This document shows positions 28,218 through 37,146 of a stretch of DNA of 64,000 nucleotides, one piece after another. The position numbers and the translations under genes are program-made. Source of the stretch: Caulobacter rhizosphaerae. Its GTDB lineage: Bacteria > Pseudomonadota > Alphaproteobacteria > Caulobacterales > Caulobacteraceae. The DNA is taken from contig NZ_CP048815.1 of the NCBI RefSeq assembly GCF_010977555.1, forward strand, positions 2,782,501 to 2,846,500, read 5' to 3'. The stretch's first letter is position 1, and each line of letters opens with the position of its first letter. Below the pieces are notes generated by a model. It did no database searches. It saw nothing but the letters and a program-made list of their open reading frames with translations, and had not been told where the DNA came from.

Positions 28218-31200
28218 ATGGCCTACGACGCCAAACAGATCGCCAAGGCCTCGGGAGGCCTGACCCTGGCCGGCGCGCCGGAGGGCTTCGACGCCCTGGT
28301 CATGGCCGACATCGCCCGGGCGCGCGGCGGTCTGACCGCCTTCGTGGCCCGCGACACCGCCCGGGCCAGCGCCTTCATCGACGCCCTGAAGTTCTTCGCG
28401 CCCGAGATCGAGGCCGTGCTGTTCCCGTCCTGGGACTGCCTGCCCTATGACCGTATCGGCCCGTCGGCCGGCGTGGCCGCCGTGCGCATGGCCACCCTGC
28501 ACCGCCTGGCCGAGGGGCTGGGCCAGGCCAAGCCGGCCATGCTGGTGACCGCCGCGCCGGCCCTGCTGCAGCGCGTGCCCGAGAAGTCCGTCCTGCTGCG
28601 CGCCAGCTATTCGGCCAAGGTCGGCAACAGCGTCGACGTGGCCGACCTTGAACGCTATTTCGCGATCAACGGCTACAGCCGCGCCTCGACGGTGTCGGAA
28701 CGCGGCGAGTTCGCGATCCGCGGCGGCGTCATCGACGTCTATCCGCCGGCCGCCGAGGAGCCGGTGCGGCTGGACCTGTTCGGCGACACGCTGGAGAGCA
28801 TCCGCGCCTTCGATCCGGAGACCCAGCGCTCGACCAAGCAGCTTCGCGAGATCCAGCTGCTGCCGGTCAGCGAGGCCCTGCTCGACAAGGACGGCGTCTC
28901 GCGGTTCCGGGCCGGCTATGTCCGCGCGTTCGGCGCGCCGGGCGACGATCCGCTGTACGCCACGGTCAGCGAGGGCGGCCGCCGCGCCGGCCTGGAGCAC
29001 TGGCTGCCGCTGTTCTACGAGCGGATGGCGACCCTGTTCGATTACCTGCCGGCCGGAGCCCTGGTCGGCGTCGACCACCAGGTCACCGAGAGCCGCGACG
29101 AGCGCCTGGCGATGATCGCCGACGCCTACGAGGCCCGCGCCTCGGCCGACCGCAAGTCGGCCTACCGACCGCTAGCGCCCGACGCCCTCTACCTGACCGC
29201 CAAGGAGTGGGACCAGGCCGTCGAGGACCGCCCCAACCGCAAGTTCACGCCCTTTCAGCCCCAAGGGCTCGACGTTGTCGATATGGGAGCCAAGCTGGGT
29301 CGCACCTTCGCCGCCGAGCGGGCCCAGGACAGCGTCAACCTGTTCGAGGCCACCGCCGACCACGCCCGCAAGCTGGCCGGGGAGGGGAAGCGGGTTCTAT
29401 TCGCCTCGTGGTCGGAGGGCTCGTCCGAGCGCCTGGGGACCATGCTGGCCGACCACGGCCTGAAGAAGATCCCGTACGCCGCCTACTGGCAGGCGGCCAA
29501 GGCCAATGACCCGAAGACCCCGCAGCGCGTGGTCCTGCCGCTGGACAACGGCTTCGAGACCGACAGCCTGGCGGTGATCTCCGAGACCGACATCCTGGGC
29601 GACCGCCTGGCCCGGCCGCGCAAGAAGCGCCGGGCCGCCAACTTCCTGGCCGAGGCCAGCGCCCTGACGCCCGGCGACCTCGTCGTCCACATCGACCACG
29701 GCATCGGCCGCTACGAGGGCCTCAAGACCCTGGACGTCCAGGGCGCGCCGCACGACTGCCTGGACCTGCTGTACGGCGGCGAGGCCAAGCTCTACCTGCC
29801 CGTCGAGAACATCGACCTTTTGACCCGCTACGGGACCGACGGCGAGAACGTCCAGCTGGACAAGCTGGGCGGCGCGGCCTGGCAGGGCCGCAAGGCCAAG
29901 GCGAAAGAGCGCCTGCGGGTGATGGCCGAGGGCCTGATCCAGATCGCCGCCGCCCGCCAGCTGAAGTCGGTCGAGGAGACCGACCCGCCGCACGGGGTGT
30001 TCGACGAGTTCTGCGCCCGCTTCCCCTACGAGGAGACCGACGACCAGCTGTCGGCCATCGCCGACGTGCTGGAGGACCTGTCCTCGGGCAAGCCGATGGA
30101 CCGGCTGATCTGCGGCGACGTCGGCTTCGGCAAGACCGAGGTCGCCCTGCGCGCCGCCTTCGTGGTGGCGATGAGCGGCAAGCAGGTGGCCGTGGTCTGC
30201 CCGACCACCTTGCTGGCACGCCAGCACTACAAGACTTTCAAGGACCGCTTCCAGGGCTGGCCGGTCAAGGTCACGCGCCTGTCGCGCCTGGTCACCGGCA
30301 AGGAAGCGGCCGAGACCCGCGAGGGCCTGGCCAACGGCCAGTTCGAGATCGTGGTCGGCACCCACGCCATCCTGTCCAAGCAGGTGTCGTTCAAGGACCT
30401 GGGCCTGGTGATCGTCGACGAGGAGCAGCACTTCGGGGTCAAGCACAAGGAGAAGCTGAAGGAGCTTCGCGCGGACGTGCACATGCTGACCCTGACCGCC
30501 ACGCCGATCCCGCGCACCCTGCAGATGGCGCTCAGCGGCATCCGGGAGATGTCGATCATCGCCACCCCGCCGGTCGACCGCCTGGCGGTGCGCACCTATA
30601 TCAGCCCGTTCGACCCGGTCACCCTCCGCGAGGCCCTGCTGCGCGAGAAGTACCGCGGCGGCCAGGCCTATTACGTGGTGCCGCGCATCAAGGACCTGGA
30701 GGACATCGAGAAGTTCCTCCGCACCCAGGTTCCGGAGATCAAGTACGTGGTCGGCCACGGCCAGATGGCGCCGACCCAGCTGGAAGACGTGATGACGGCC
30801 TTCTACGAGGGCCAATACGACGTGCTCCTTGCGACCACGATCGTCGAAAGTGGGCTGGACATCCCCAGCGCCAACACCCTGATCGTCCACCGCGCCGACA
30901 TGTTCGGCCTGGCCCAGCTGTACCAGATCCGCGGCCGGGTGGGGCGGTCCAAGGCCCGGGCCTACGCCTATCTGACGACGCCGGCCGAGAAGCAGATCAC
31001 CCTGTCCGCCGAGAAGCGCCTGAAGGTACTGCAGTCGCTCGACAGCCTGGGCGCCGGCTTCCAGCTGGCCAGCCACGACCTGGACCAGCGCGGCGGCGGC
31101 AACCTGCTGGGCGACGAGCAGAGCGGCCACATCAAGGAGATCGGGGTCGAGCTCTACCAGCAGATGCTGGAGGACGCCGTGGCCGAGCTGCGCGAGCGCC

Positions 31201-31685
31201 AGGGGGCCGAGGCCCTGCTGGAGGATCGGGGCTGGTCGCCGCAGATCAACACCGGCGCGGCCGTGATGATTCCCGACGACTACGTGCCCGACCTGAACGT
31301 GCGCCTGTCGCTATACCGCCGCCTGTCGGAAGCCGAGAAGGCCGCCGATCGCGAAGCCCTGGCCGCCGAGCTGATCGACCGCTTCGGCCCGCTGCCGCCC
31401 GAGACCGACAGCCTGCTCAAGGTCGTGGCCATCAAGGGCCTGTGCCGCGAGGCCAATGTCGCCAAGATCGATGTCGGCCCCAAGGGGGCGGTGGCCAGCT
31501 TCCGCAACGACACCTTCGCCAATCCCCTGGCCCTGGTGCAGTTCGTCGGCAAGAACAGCGTCGTCTGGAAGGTTCGACCCGACCAGAAGGTGGTGGTCAA
31601 GGGTGAGTGGGACACGCCGGCCCAGCGGCTGGACGCGGCCGAGAAGATCCTGTCGCAGCTGGCCAAGCTGGCCAAGGCGGCGTGA
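28218..31685 (+). CDS. mfd: Transcription-repair coupling factor Mfd
   Basis: Mfd removes RNA polymerase stalled at DNA lesions and recruits UvrA. The 1155-residue protein has the UvrB-homology N-terminus (LFPSWDCLPYDRIGPS), the RNA-polymerase-interaction domain (PGDLVVHIDHGIGRYEGL) and a RecG-like translocase: Walker A GDVGFGKTEVALRAAF, motif II VDEEQHFGVKHKEKLK, TATPIPRTLQMAL, and motif VI QIRGRVGRS. A TRCF C-terminal domain follows. ATG 28218 is preferred over TTG 28188 because it has a gaagagcag ribosome binding site. Length is normal. Confidence 0.98.
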   Translation: MAYDAKQIAKASGGLTLAGAPEGFDALVMADIARARGGLTAFVARDTARASAFIDALKFFAPEIEAVLFPSWDCLPYDRIGPSAGVAAVRMATLHRLAEGLGQAKPAMLVTAAPALLQRVPEKSVLLRASYSAKVGNSVDVADLERYFAINGYSRASTVSERGEFAIRGGVIDVYPPAAEEPVRLDLFGDTLESIRAFDPETQRSTKQLREIQLLPVSEALLDKDGVSRFRAGYVRAFGAPGDDPLYATVSEGGRRAGLEHWLPLFYERMATLFDYLPAGALVGVDHQVTESRDERLAMIADAYEARASADRKSAYRPLAPDALYLTAKEWDQAVEDRPNRKFTPFQPQGLDVVDMGAKLGRTFAAERAQDSVNLFEATADHARKLAGEGKRVLFASWSEGSSERLGTMLADHGLKKIPYAAYWQAAKANDPKTPQRVVLPLDNGFETDSLAVISETDILGDRLARPRKKRRAANFLAEASALTPGDLVVHIDHGIGRYEGLKTLDVQGAPHDCLDLLYGGEAKLYLPVENIDLLTRYGTDGENVQLDKLGGAAWQGRKAKAKERLRVMAEGLIQIAAARQLKSVEETDPPHGVFDEFCARFPYEETDDQLSAIADVLEDLSSGKPMDRLICGDVGFGKTEVALRAAFVVAMSGKQVAVVCPTTLLARQHYKTFKDRFQGWPVKVTRLSRLVTGKEAAETREGLANGQFEIVVGTHAILSKQVSFKDLGLVIVDEEQHFGVKHKEKLKELRADVHMLTLTATPIPRTLQMALSGIREMSIIATPPVDRLAVRTYISPFDPVTLREALLREKYRGGQAYYVVPRIKDLEDIEKFLRTQVPEIKYVVGHGQMAPTQLEDVMTAFYEGQYDVLLATTIVESGLDIPSANTLIVHRADMFGLAQLYQIRGRVGRSKARAYAYLTTPAEKQITLSAEKRLKVLQSLDSLGAGFQLASHDLDQRGGGNLLGDEQSGHIKEIGVELYQQMLEDAVAELRERQGAEALLEDRGWSPQINTGAAVMIPDDYVPDLNVRLSLYRRLSEAEKAADREALAAELIDRFGPLPPETDSLLKVVAIKGLCREANVAKIDVGPKGAVASFRNDTFANPLALVQFVGKNSVVWKVRPDQKVVVKGEWDTPAQRLDAAEKILSQLAKLAKAA

Positions 31686-31818
31686 TGCTGGTGCTCGCCT
31701 AGGTCGGCCGTTTCGCCGACGCCGAGGCCCATGCGGCTCAGATGACCGGGTCCGGATCTCGCCAGCCAGCGTGGCGCGGATCCGCCAGGATCAGGGAAAC
31801 CTCGAGAGGAGATTTCCC

Positions 31819-32211
31819 ATGGCCACGATCATACGGTCCGTCGATGTCGCCCTGGCGCCCGACCAAGTCTGGGACGCCGTGCGCGACTGGGGCCACGTCC
31901 ATCAACGGCTATGCCCCGGCGCCCTGACCGACTGCCAGGTGGAGGAGGGCGTGCGGACCGTCACCTTCGCCAATGGACTGGTCGCCCGCGAGCTGATCGT
32001 CGCTGTCGACGACGAGGCCCGCCGCCTGGTGTGGTCGGTGGTCGGCAGCGCTCTGCTGACCCACCACAACGGTGCGATGCAGGTGCTGCCTGAGGGATCG
32101 GGCAGCCGGATCGTCTGGACCGCCGACATCCTGCCGCACGACGCCGCCGAGCGGGTCGCCGGCTTCATGGACCTGGGCTGCGCGGCGATGAAGACGACCT
32201 TGGAGGGGTGA
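31819..32211 (+). CDS. SRPBCC (START/Bet v1-like) family protein
   Basis: A 130-residue protein with the hydrophobic-cavity fold pattern of polyketide cyclase/dehydrase proteins: SVDVALAPDQVWDAVRDWG at the start, a beta-rich middle (RRLVWSVVGSAL), the WTADILPHDAA segment, and a long C-terminal helix. Such proteins bind small hydrophobic molecules; the ligand is unknown. ATG 31819 has a strong gagaggaga site. It stands alone 133 bp after mfd and is followed by a GGGGAC inverted repeat. Confidence 0.88.
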   Translation: MATIIRSVDVALAPDQVWDAVRDWGHVHQRLCPGALTDCQVEEGVRTVTFANGLVARELIVAVDDEARRLVWSVVGSALLTHHNGAMQVLPEGSGSRIVWTADILPHDAAERVAGFMDLGCAAMKTTLEG

Positions 32212-32220
32212 AGTGCAGCC

Positions 32221-32285
32221 GGGGACGCGCACTCACGGCGGGGCCTCGGTTGGTTTGCAGGGTTGTGATGTGAGTGCGTGTCCCC
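32221..32285. repeat. GGGGAC-edged inverted repeat after the SRPBCC gene
   Basis: Arms 32221-32236 and 32270-32285 are reverse complements at 15 of 16 positions (ggggacgcgcactcac and its partner) around a 33-nt centre. It begins 9 bp after the SRPBCC stop, so it may serve as a transcript-end structure. Same edge sequence as the elements at 22106-22177 and 32814-32839. Confidence 0.85.
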
Positions 32286-32813
32286 GAAGTCGAGCGCTTA
32301 TCCTCGGTGAATGGCGAATCAAGTTCAATGATTTCAACGCCCTGAACTTTCTCGACTCGATTTGATCCTCACCCCTCTCGACTGCCCGTATCCTGACCTC
32401 ACCTGAAGGCATGGGGAGGGCGCACGTACGGCGACCGATGCGGCTTTCAGGGGTGGACGAGCGGGAAGGTCTTGTCCGCCGTGTCTCCTCGGGGACGTCC
32501 AGGTCGGTTCGGAGCAGGTTCGCCTCAGTCGCGACGAAACTCCGGCGCCCGGATAGGCGGATAGGGCCAGCAGGTCCGGGCTGAAATCGCCCGGGCGGTC
32601 CAGGACGGAGCCAACGTCCTGCCCGTCGGGGGCCTCCATCGGAGCGGGTTAAAAATCCGCGACCCGAAGGCTTCCGGATAACGGCTCCACGCGAAGCGCC
32701 TGCACTTCGTCGAAACGGTACAATACATCAAAGCTCTTCCGGGCGAGGCCCGGGCGCTTCGCACCCTTCCCATCAACTCGGCCGCGAAAGGCCGAGGTCG
32801 CCGCCTCGTGGCT
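32286..32813. other. Gene-poor spacer with possible decayed coding sequence
   Basis: No credible gene is seen on either strand in this 528-bp stretch. On the minus strand a short open segment reads FDVLYRFDEVQALRVEPLSG before a stop, and a second in the same frame begins MEAPDGQDVGSVLDRPGDFS; both look protein-like but no start-to-stop gene can be built. On the plus strand several short GC-rich hairpins occur. It may be a degraded gene or an unrecognised RNA. The flanking GGGGAC palindromes mark both ends. Confidence 0.4.
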
Positions 32814-32839
32814 GGGGACAGGCGCACGCGCCTGTCCCC
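32814..32839. repeat. Perfect GGGGACA palindrome
   Basis: Twelve bases, ggggacaggcgc, are followed after 2 nt by their exact reverse complement. The element lies 47 bp downstream of the CcdC-like gene (minus strand) and belongs to the same family as the repeats at 22106 and 32221. Confidence 0.9.
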
Positions 32840-32886
32840 GTCCGCGTCCCAGATCCTGCCTCCACCACAGGGGGAGGTTTTTGGTC

Positions 32887-33438
32887 TCAGGCCGCCACCG
32901 ACGCCCTGGCCGCCCGGGCCTCGCGCAGCAGCGCCCAGGCGCGCAGGGCCATCTCCAGGCGGGAGACGGCCAGCAGGCCCACGCCCAGCACGATGAAGCC
33001 GTCGGTGACCAGAGCGGCGTTGATGTGCCAGGCCGAGGCCTCGCTCTCGACCAGGGCGCGCAGGGCGAAGCGGACGACGAACAGACCCAGCAGGAACAGG
33101 ATCGCGGCCGGCGACGGCTTGGTGTTCAGCAGGTGGGTCTGCGGGTCGATGGCGATCGGGATCAGCTTGCCCCGCCACCAGCCGATCGTCGCGCCGACCG
33201 CGAAGATCGCCGCCAGCCAGGCCCAGTCCACGCCGTGCGGCGGGAACTGCACGAGGACGGCGACCATCGCGGCGACCAGCAGGGCCGGCACGATCCACAT
33301 CAGCTCCAGCCTGAGCCGGCGCTCACGGGTCATGCCCCGGAAGCGCAGGGCGAACACCACGGCGACGATGGCGATCGTGACCGCCATCTGGATGCTGGAC
33401 TGAGGCATGAACAGGATTCCGACAACGGGCCGCCCCAC
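32887..33438 (-). CDS. CcdC-like (DUF1453-type) integral membrane protein
   Basis: The 183-residue protein has about five hydrophobic helices (QMAVTIAIVAVVFALRFRG, MWIVPALLVAAMVAVLVQF, WAWLAAIFAVGATIGWWRG, PAAILFLLGLFVVRFALRAL, TDGFIVLGVGLLAVSRLEM). The GWWRGKLIPIAIDPQTHLL stretch fits the CcdC/DUF1453 family, first named near cytochrome c genes. GTG 33438 is chosen because GGGGAGG lies 6 nt upstream; an ATG at 33408 lacks such a site. Function unknown. It lies 32 bp after the FrnE-like gene on the same strand. Confidence 0.8.
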   Translation of the reverse strand: MGRPVVGILFMPQSSIQMAVTIAIVAVVFALRFRGMTRERRLRLELMWIVPALLVAAMVAVLVQFPPHGVDWAWLAAIFAVGATIGWWRGKLIPIAIDPQTHLLNTKPSPAAILFLLGLFVVRFALRALVESEASAWHINAALVTDGFIVLGVGLLAVSRLEMALRAWALLREARAARASVAA

Positions 33439-33470
33439 GGGCGACCTCCCCGGCGGCAGGATTGGCCCGG

Positions 33471-34115
33471 TCAGGCCGCCTGTTCAAGCGCCTTGTCGAT
33501 GGCCTGGGCGATGTTTTCCGGGCTTTCGGCGCCGACGACCGCCAGTTTGCCGCCGAAGATGGCGAACGGCACGCCGGTGACGCCGGCCTGGACGGCCATG
33601 GCGTGCTCGCGGGCGACGACGTCCTTGTCGGCGCCCTCGGACAGCAGGCGCAGGATCACTACGGGGTCCATGCCGGCGCTCTGGCCGATGTCCGCCAGCA
33701 CCGCGGGCTCGCCGATGTCCCGCCCCTGCGTGAAGTAGGCGGCGAACAGGGCCTCGACCACGGCGTCCTGCTTGCCGGCGCCATGGGCCCAGCGGATCAG
33801 GCGGTGGGCGGCGCTGGTGTTGGGCGAGCGTTCGATGACATCGAAGTCGAAGACGATGTCTTCCTCGGCGCCGGCCTCGACCAGCGCCGCGTGCACCGCC
33901 TTCAGCTTCAGGGGATCCTTGAACTTGCCGGCCATATAGGCTTTGCGATCAACGCCTTGCTCGGGAAGAGTCGGGTCCAGCTGGTAGGGGCGCCAGACCA
34001 CCAGCGGTTCGACGTCGGGCCGCAGGGCCAGGGCCGACCTCACCCGCCGCCAGCCCAGATAGCACCAGGGGCAGACGACGTCGGCGACGAGGTCGATAAG
34101 CAGCGGCTGGCCCAT
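33471..34115 (-). CDS. DsbA-family oxidoreductase, FrnE-like
   Basis: A 214-residue thioredoxin-fold protein with the active-site motif CPWCYLG near residue 15, the DsbA-type helical insert, and the cis-Pro loop AGVTGVPFAIFGGKLAVVGA. It has no signal peptide and is therefore cytoplasmic, like FrnE and 2-hydroxychromene-2-carboxylate-isomerase relatives. ATG 34115 is preferred to an upstream start at 34148 because the family N-terminus LIDLVADVVCPWCYLG follows directly. The substrate is unknown. Confidence 0.9.
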   Translation of the reverse strand: MGQPLLIDLVADVVCPWCYLGWRRVRSALALRPDVEPLVVWRPYQLDPTLPEQGVDRKAYMAGKFKDPLKLKAVHAALVEAGAEEDIVFDFDVIERSPNTSAAHRLIRWAHGAGKQDAVVEALFAAYFTQGRDIGEPAVLADIGQSAGMDPVVILRLLSEGADKDVVAREHAMAVQAGVTGVPFAIFGGKLAVVGAESPENIAQAIDKALEQAA

Positions 34116-34158
34116 GGCGTGGTCCTTCGATGGCGAACGCTGCAGCACCTAGGGGCGT

Positions 34159-34242
34159 CCTCGTCCTTCGGCAAGCTCAGGCTGAGGACGATTGCTGGCG
34201 CGACGCTTCAAAAAACCCTCATCCTGAGCCTGTAGGACGAGG
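34159..34242. repeat. Inverted repeat (family A), second copy
   Basis: The left arm 34159-34187 and right arm 34217-34242 correspond to the arms of the repeat at 772-860. The right arm lacks three bases (cga), so the stem has a bulge, and the loop also shares the gcgacgcttca sequence type. It lies between popA and the FrnE-like gene on the minus strand. Confidence 0.85.
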
Positions 34243-34259
34243 ATTTCACACACCGACCT

Positions 34260-35585
34260 TTAAGCGCTGTGGCGCTGCAGGGCCTGGGCGGCGGCGCGTT
34301 CCAGGGCGTGGACGGCGCTCTCGCCGGCCTCGATCTGGGCCACCCCGATGTCGAACTCGCAGACGAACGGCGGCCGGTCGTCGCCGGCGTCGAAGGCCGT
34401 GCAGCCGATCACCGCGGCGATCCGCTCTGCGGCGGCGCGTCCGGCCGCCTGGTTGGTGGCGGGCAGGGCCAGGGCGAAAACCTCGGGCGCCAGACGGGCG
34501 GCGGTGTCCTCGACCCGCACCAGCCGGCCGACCATCGAGCCGATCTGCGGGATAGCGCGGTCCAGCCAGCCGTTCTTGCGCGCCCAGACCGTGTCGGGCT
34601 TGTCGGCGACCCGCAGCACGCAGATCGACAGCGGCCGGGCCCGCTCCCGCGCTGCGGTCGCCAGGCGGACCAGGTGGGCGGCGAACAGGTCGCGGGTGAA
34701 CAGGCCGGTGGCGGCGTCCATCAGGCCAGAGCTGCGGGCCTTCTCCAGGGCCCCGCGAATGGCCTCGCCGCGACGATAGTTGCGGGCCAGCTCGATGACC
34801 CGCTTGGCGGTCTCGATCTCGGCCGTTTCGGGCGAAGCGACGTCGGACACCCCGCGATGGAAGGCCTCCGACATGGTCACATAGCTCTCGGCCTTCAGGT
34901 AGAGCAGGGCCGGGATGTGAAAGAGCCGGGTGTTGCGGCGCATGCCGGCCGCGATCGACAGGGCTTCCTGCTGGTTGTCGCCGGCCCACAGCACCACGGC
35001 GTCGAAGGCCCGCTCGTGCAGGTAGTCGAAGGCCGTATAGGCGGTGAAGGCGCCGACCACGTCGGCCCCGCTGCGAGCCAGGGCGTTGGACAGGGCCAGG
35101 AACTGCGGAGCCGGCTCGCCGATCGCCAGGATGCGGAACGGCTCGGCCTGGGGTTCGGGCAGGTCCAGCCGGCGGCCGCGATCGCCGAAGGTGGCCAGGC
35201 GAAGCTCGAACTCCTCCTCGGCGATGGCGGTGCGCACCAGGGACTCCAGGCGCAGCACGGCCTGGCTGGGGTGCAGGGGCGGCGACAGGGTCAGGTCGAA
35301 GGCCTGGGTGTTGGACTCCGTCCCCGGCTCGCCGATGGCGATCACCGGCAGGCGGCGCGGGGCCACGGCGGCCTTCAGGCGGCGCGACAGGGAGTGGGCG
35401 TCGGGGCCGGCGCTCTCGAGATCGACGATCACCGCCTCGATGTTCAGGTCGCCCAGGGCGGCCAAGGCGGCGTAGGGACCGCGCGCGGTGATGGTCCGCC
35501 AGCCGAGCTTGTCGAGCCCTTCGGACAGCGGCCCGGCGCGAGCATCATCGCGCGCCACGATCAGGATTCGGGCGTTCACCGCCAA
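34260..35585 (-). CDS. popA: PopA-like c-di-GMP effector (REC-REC-degenerate GGDEF)
   Basis: The 441-residue protein starts ARILIVARDDARAGPLSEGL, a receiver domain, then a second receiver-like domain (PFRILAIGEPAPQFLALSN), then a GGDEF fold (DAATGLFTRDLFAAHLVRLA). The catalytic GGDEF is replaced by LAPEVF, but the I-site Arg-x-x-Asp (RVED) stands eight residues before it, so it should bind c-di-GMP without making it. This is the signature of Caulobacter PopA, which takes c-di-GMP to the pole and directs CtrA degradation with RcdA. The first receiver also lacks a normal acidic pair. TTG 35585 has CCTCC-complement GGAGG 6 nt upstream; GTG 35579 is the alternative. Confidence 0.82.
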   Translation of the reverse strand: MAVNARILIVARDDARAGPLSEGLDKLGWRTITARGPYAALAALGDLNIEAVIVDLESAGPDAHSLSRRLKAAVAPRRLPVIAIGEPGTESNTQAFDLTLSPPLHPSQAVLRLESLVRTAIAEEEFELRLATFGDRGRRLDLPEPQAEPFRILAIGEPAPQFLALSNALARSGADVVGAFTAYTAFDYLHERAFDAVVLWAGDNQQEALSIAAGMRRNTRLFHIPALLYLKAESYVTMSEAFHRGVSDVASPETAEIETAKRVIELARNYRRGEAIRGALEKARSSGLMDAATGLFTRDLFAAHLVRLATAARERARPLSICVLRVADKPDTVWARKNGWLDRAIPQIGSMVGRLVRVEDTAARLAPEVFALALPATNQAAGRAAAERIAAVIGCTAFDAGDDRPPFVCEFDIGVAQIEAGESAVHALERAAAQALQRHSA

Positions 35586-35790
35586 CTCAAGCCTCCGCCC
35601 CGGACACCGGCGTCGCCCGACGGCGCGGCGCCGTCGAGATTCGACGTCGCACCATAGCAGAGGCGCAGGCCCCTCATAGGTCCGCATCGCCGCAGGCTGT
35701 GAACGGACAAAGCCTCTTGCCTGACCGAAGGGCAGGGCCGTTCTAGTGGCCGTGAGACGAACGCCGCGAGAGTCGGCCGGGAGGAACGTC

Positions 35791-36918
35791 ATGGCCCAGG
35801 GACCGCTGTCCGGCCTGAAGGTGCTGGAATTCGCCGGGCTCGGTCCCGGCCCGTTCTGCGGCATGCTGCTGTCGGACCTGGGGGCCGACGTCGTGCGCAT
35901 CGACCGCAAGGGCGCAGGCCGGGGCTCGCCCGCCGACGTCACCGCGCGGGGCCGCCGCTCGGTGGCGCTGGACCTGAAGTCACCGGCCGCGGTCGAGGCC
36001 TGCCTGACGCTGATGGAGAGCGCCGACGGGGTGATCGAGGGCTTCCGCCCAGGGGTCATGGAGCGGCTGGGCCTGGGCCCCGAGGTCGCGCTGGCCCGCA
36101 ATCCCAGGCTGATCTATGGCCGCATGACCGGCTGGGGCCAGACCGGACCCTACGCCAAGGCCGCCGGTCACGACATGAACTACATCGCCATCAGCGGCGC
36201 CCTGGCGGCCATCGGCACGGCGGACAAGCCGGTGCCGCCGCTGAACCTGGTCGGCGATTTCGGCGGCGGGGCGCTCTATCTGGCCTTCGGCCTGCTGGCG
36301 GGGGTGATCCATGCCCGGGCGACGGGCCAGGGCCAGGTGATCGACTGCGCGATGAGCGACGGCGCGGCCTCGCTGATGGCTATGTTCTACGGCTTCAAGG
36401 CCAGCGGCCTTTGGGGCGAGGGGCGACGGTCCAACCTGCTGGACGGCGGGGCCCACTTCTACGACACCTATCAATGCGCCGACGGCAAGTGGATCTCGAT
36501 CGGTTCGATCGAGCCGCAGTTCTACCGTCTCCTGCTGGAAAAGACCGGGATCACCGACCCGCAGTTCGAGCACCAGATGAGCCGCGGGGACTGGCCGGAG
36601 CTTCGGGAGAAGCTGGCGGCGGTGATCGCGACCCGGACCCGCGACGACTGGTGCGTCCTGATGGACGGGACCGACGTCTGCTTCGCCCCGGTCCTGACGA
36701 TGGACGAGGCTCCGGCCCATGCCCACAACGCCGCGCGCCGGACTTTCGTCGAGGTGGCCGGCGTAACCCAGCCGGCGCCGGCCCCGCGCTTCTCGGCCAC
36801 CCCCGGCGCGATCCAGGGCCCGCCGCCGAAGATCGGCGCTGACAACGACACGGCGCTGGCGGACTGGGGCTTCTCGGCCGAGGCGATCACGGCGCTGAAG
36901 GCGCAGGGCGCGCTGTAG
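35791..36918 (+). CDS. CaiB/BaiF family CoA-transferase, alpha-methylacyl-CoA racemase type
   Basis: This family III CoA-transferase-fold enzyme of 375 residues begins [20 protein letters not shown] with [14 protein letters not shown]. It has [32 protein letters not shown], and the active-site Asp in [12 protein letters not shown]. These features place it with alpha-methylacyl-CoA racemases, which epimerise 2-methyl-branched acyl-CoAs. ATG 35791 follows a gggaggaacgtc ribosome binding site. It is divergent from popA; no other fatty-acid genes are adjacent. Confidence 0.9.
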   Translation: MAQGPLSGLKVLEFAGLGPGPFCGMLLSDLGADVVRIDRKGAGRGSPADVTARGRRSVALDLKSPAAVEACLTLMESADGVIEGFRPGVMERLGLGPEVALARNPRLIYGRMTGWGQTGPYAKAAGHDMNYIAISGALAAIGTADKPVPPLNLVGDFGGGALYLAFGLLAGVIHARATGQGQVIDCAMSDGAASLMAMFYGFKASGLWGEGRRSNLLDGGAHFYDTYQCADGKWISIGSIEPQFYRLLLEKTGITDPQFEHQMSRGDWPELREKLAAVIATRTRDDWCVLMDGTDVCFAPVLTMDEAPAHAHNAARRTFVEVAGVTQPAPAPRFSATPGAIQGPPPKIGADNDTALADWGFSAEAITALKAQGAL

Positions 36919-36983
36919 CCTCCCGTCTCCTGACGAGATCATTCAGGTCCGGTTCAGCCGCAAGGGTCTAGACCTGATCCTGT

Positions 36984-37078
36984 AACCGGCCGTCGCGCCA
37001 CCCGTCCCTCGATGCGGCGACCGGTTCAGGTTCGTCCTGCGGAGACCCGCCGCTTTCCCTGAAGCGGCGGGTCTTTGT
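36984..37078 (+). ncRNA. Candidate structured RNA or leader ending in a terminator
   Basis: Two stems follow one another after the racemase gene: 36984-36996 with 37014-37026 (11 of 13 paired, aaccggccgtcgc and its partner), then the strong terminator hairpin at 37044-37073 and a short T-rich end. There is no open reading frame. The pattern suits a small RNA, a 3' UTR-derived RNA, or an attenuator in front of the YihY-type gene 69 bp later. I see no match to a known RNA family. Confidence 0.4.
37044..37078 (+). terminator. Intrinsic terminator hairpin
   Basis: gacccgccgct (37044-37054) pairs perfectly with agcggcgggtc (37063-37073) around an 8-nt loop and is followed by tttgta. The 11-bp GC stem is strong; the T-run is short. 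It lies after the racemase gene and before the YihY-type gene. Confidence 0.75.
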
Positions 37079-37146
37079 ATCTCCAATCCGATGTTTTTTT
37101 GGCGGCGCGCTTGCGTCGAAGCGGCGCCGAGGCCAGTTTCCGCCGC

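Noticed and set aside
32334..32639. 101-residue minus-strand frame in the spacer
   Set aside because: No ribosome site, mixed composition with an Arg/Pro/Ser-rich end and no recognisable domain; kept only as a possible remnant.
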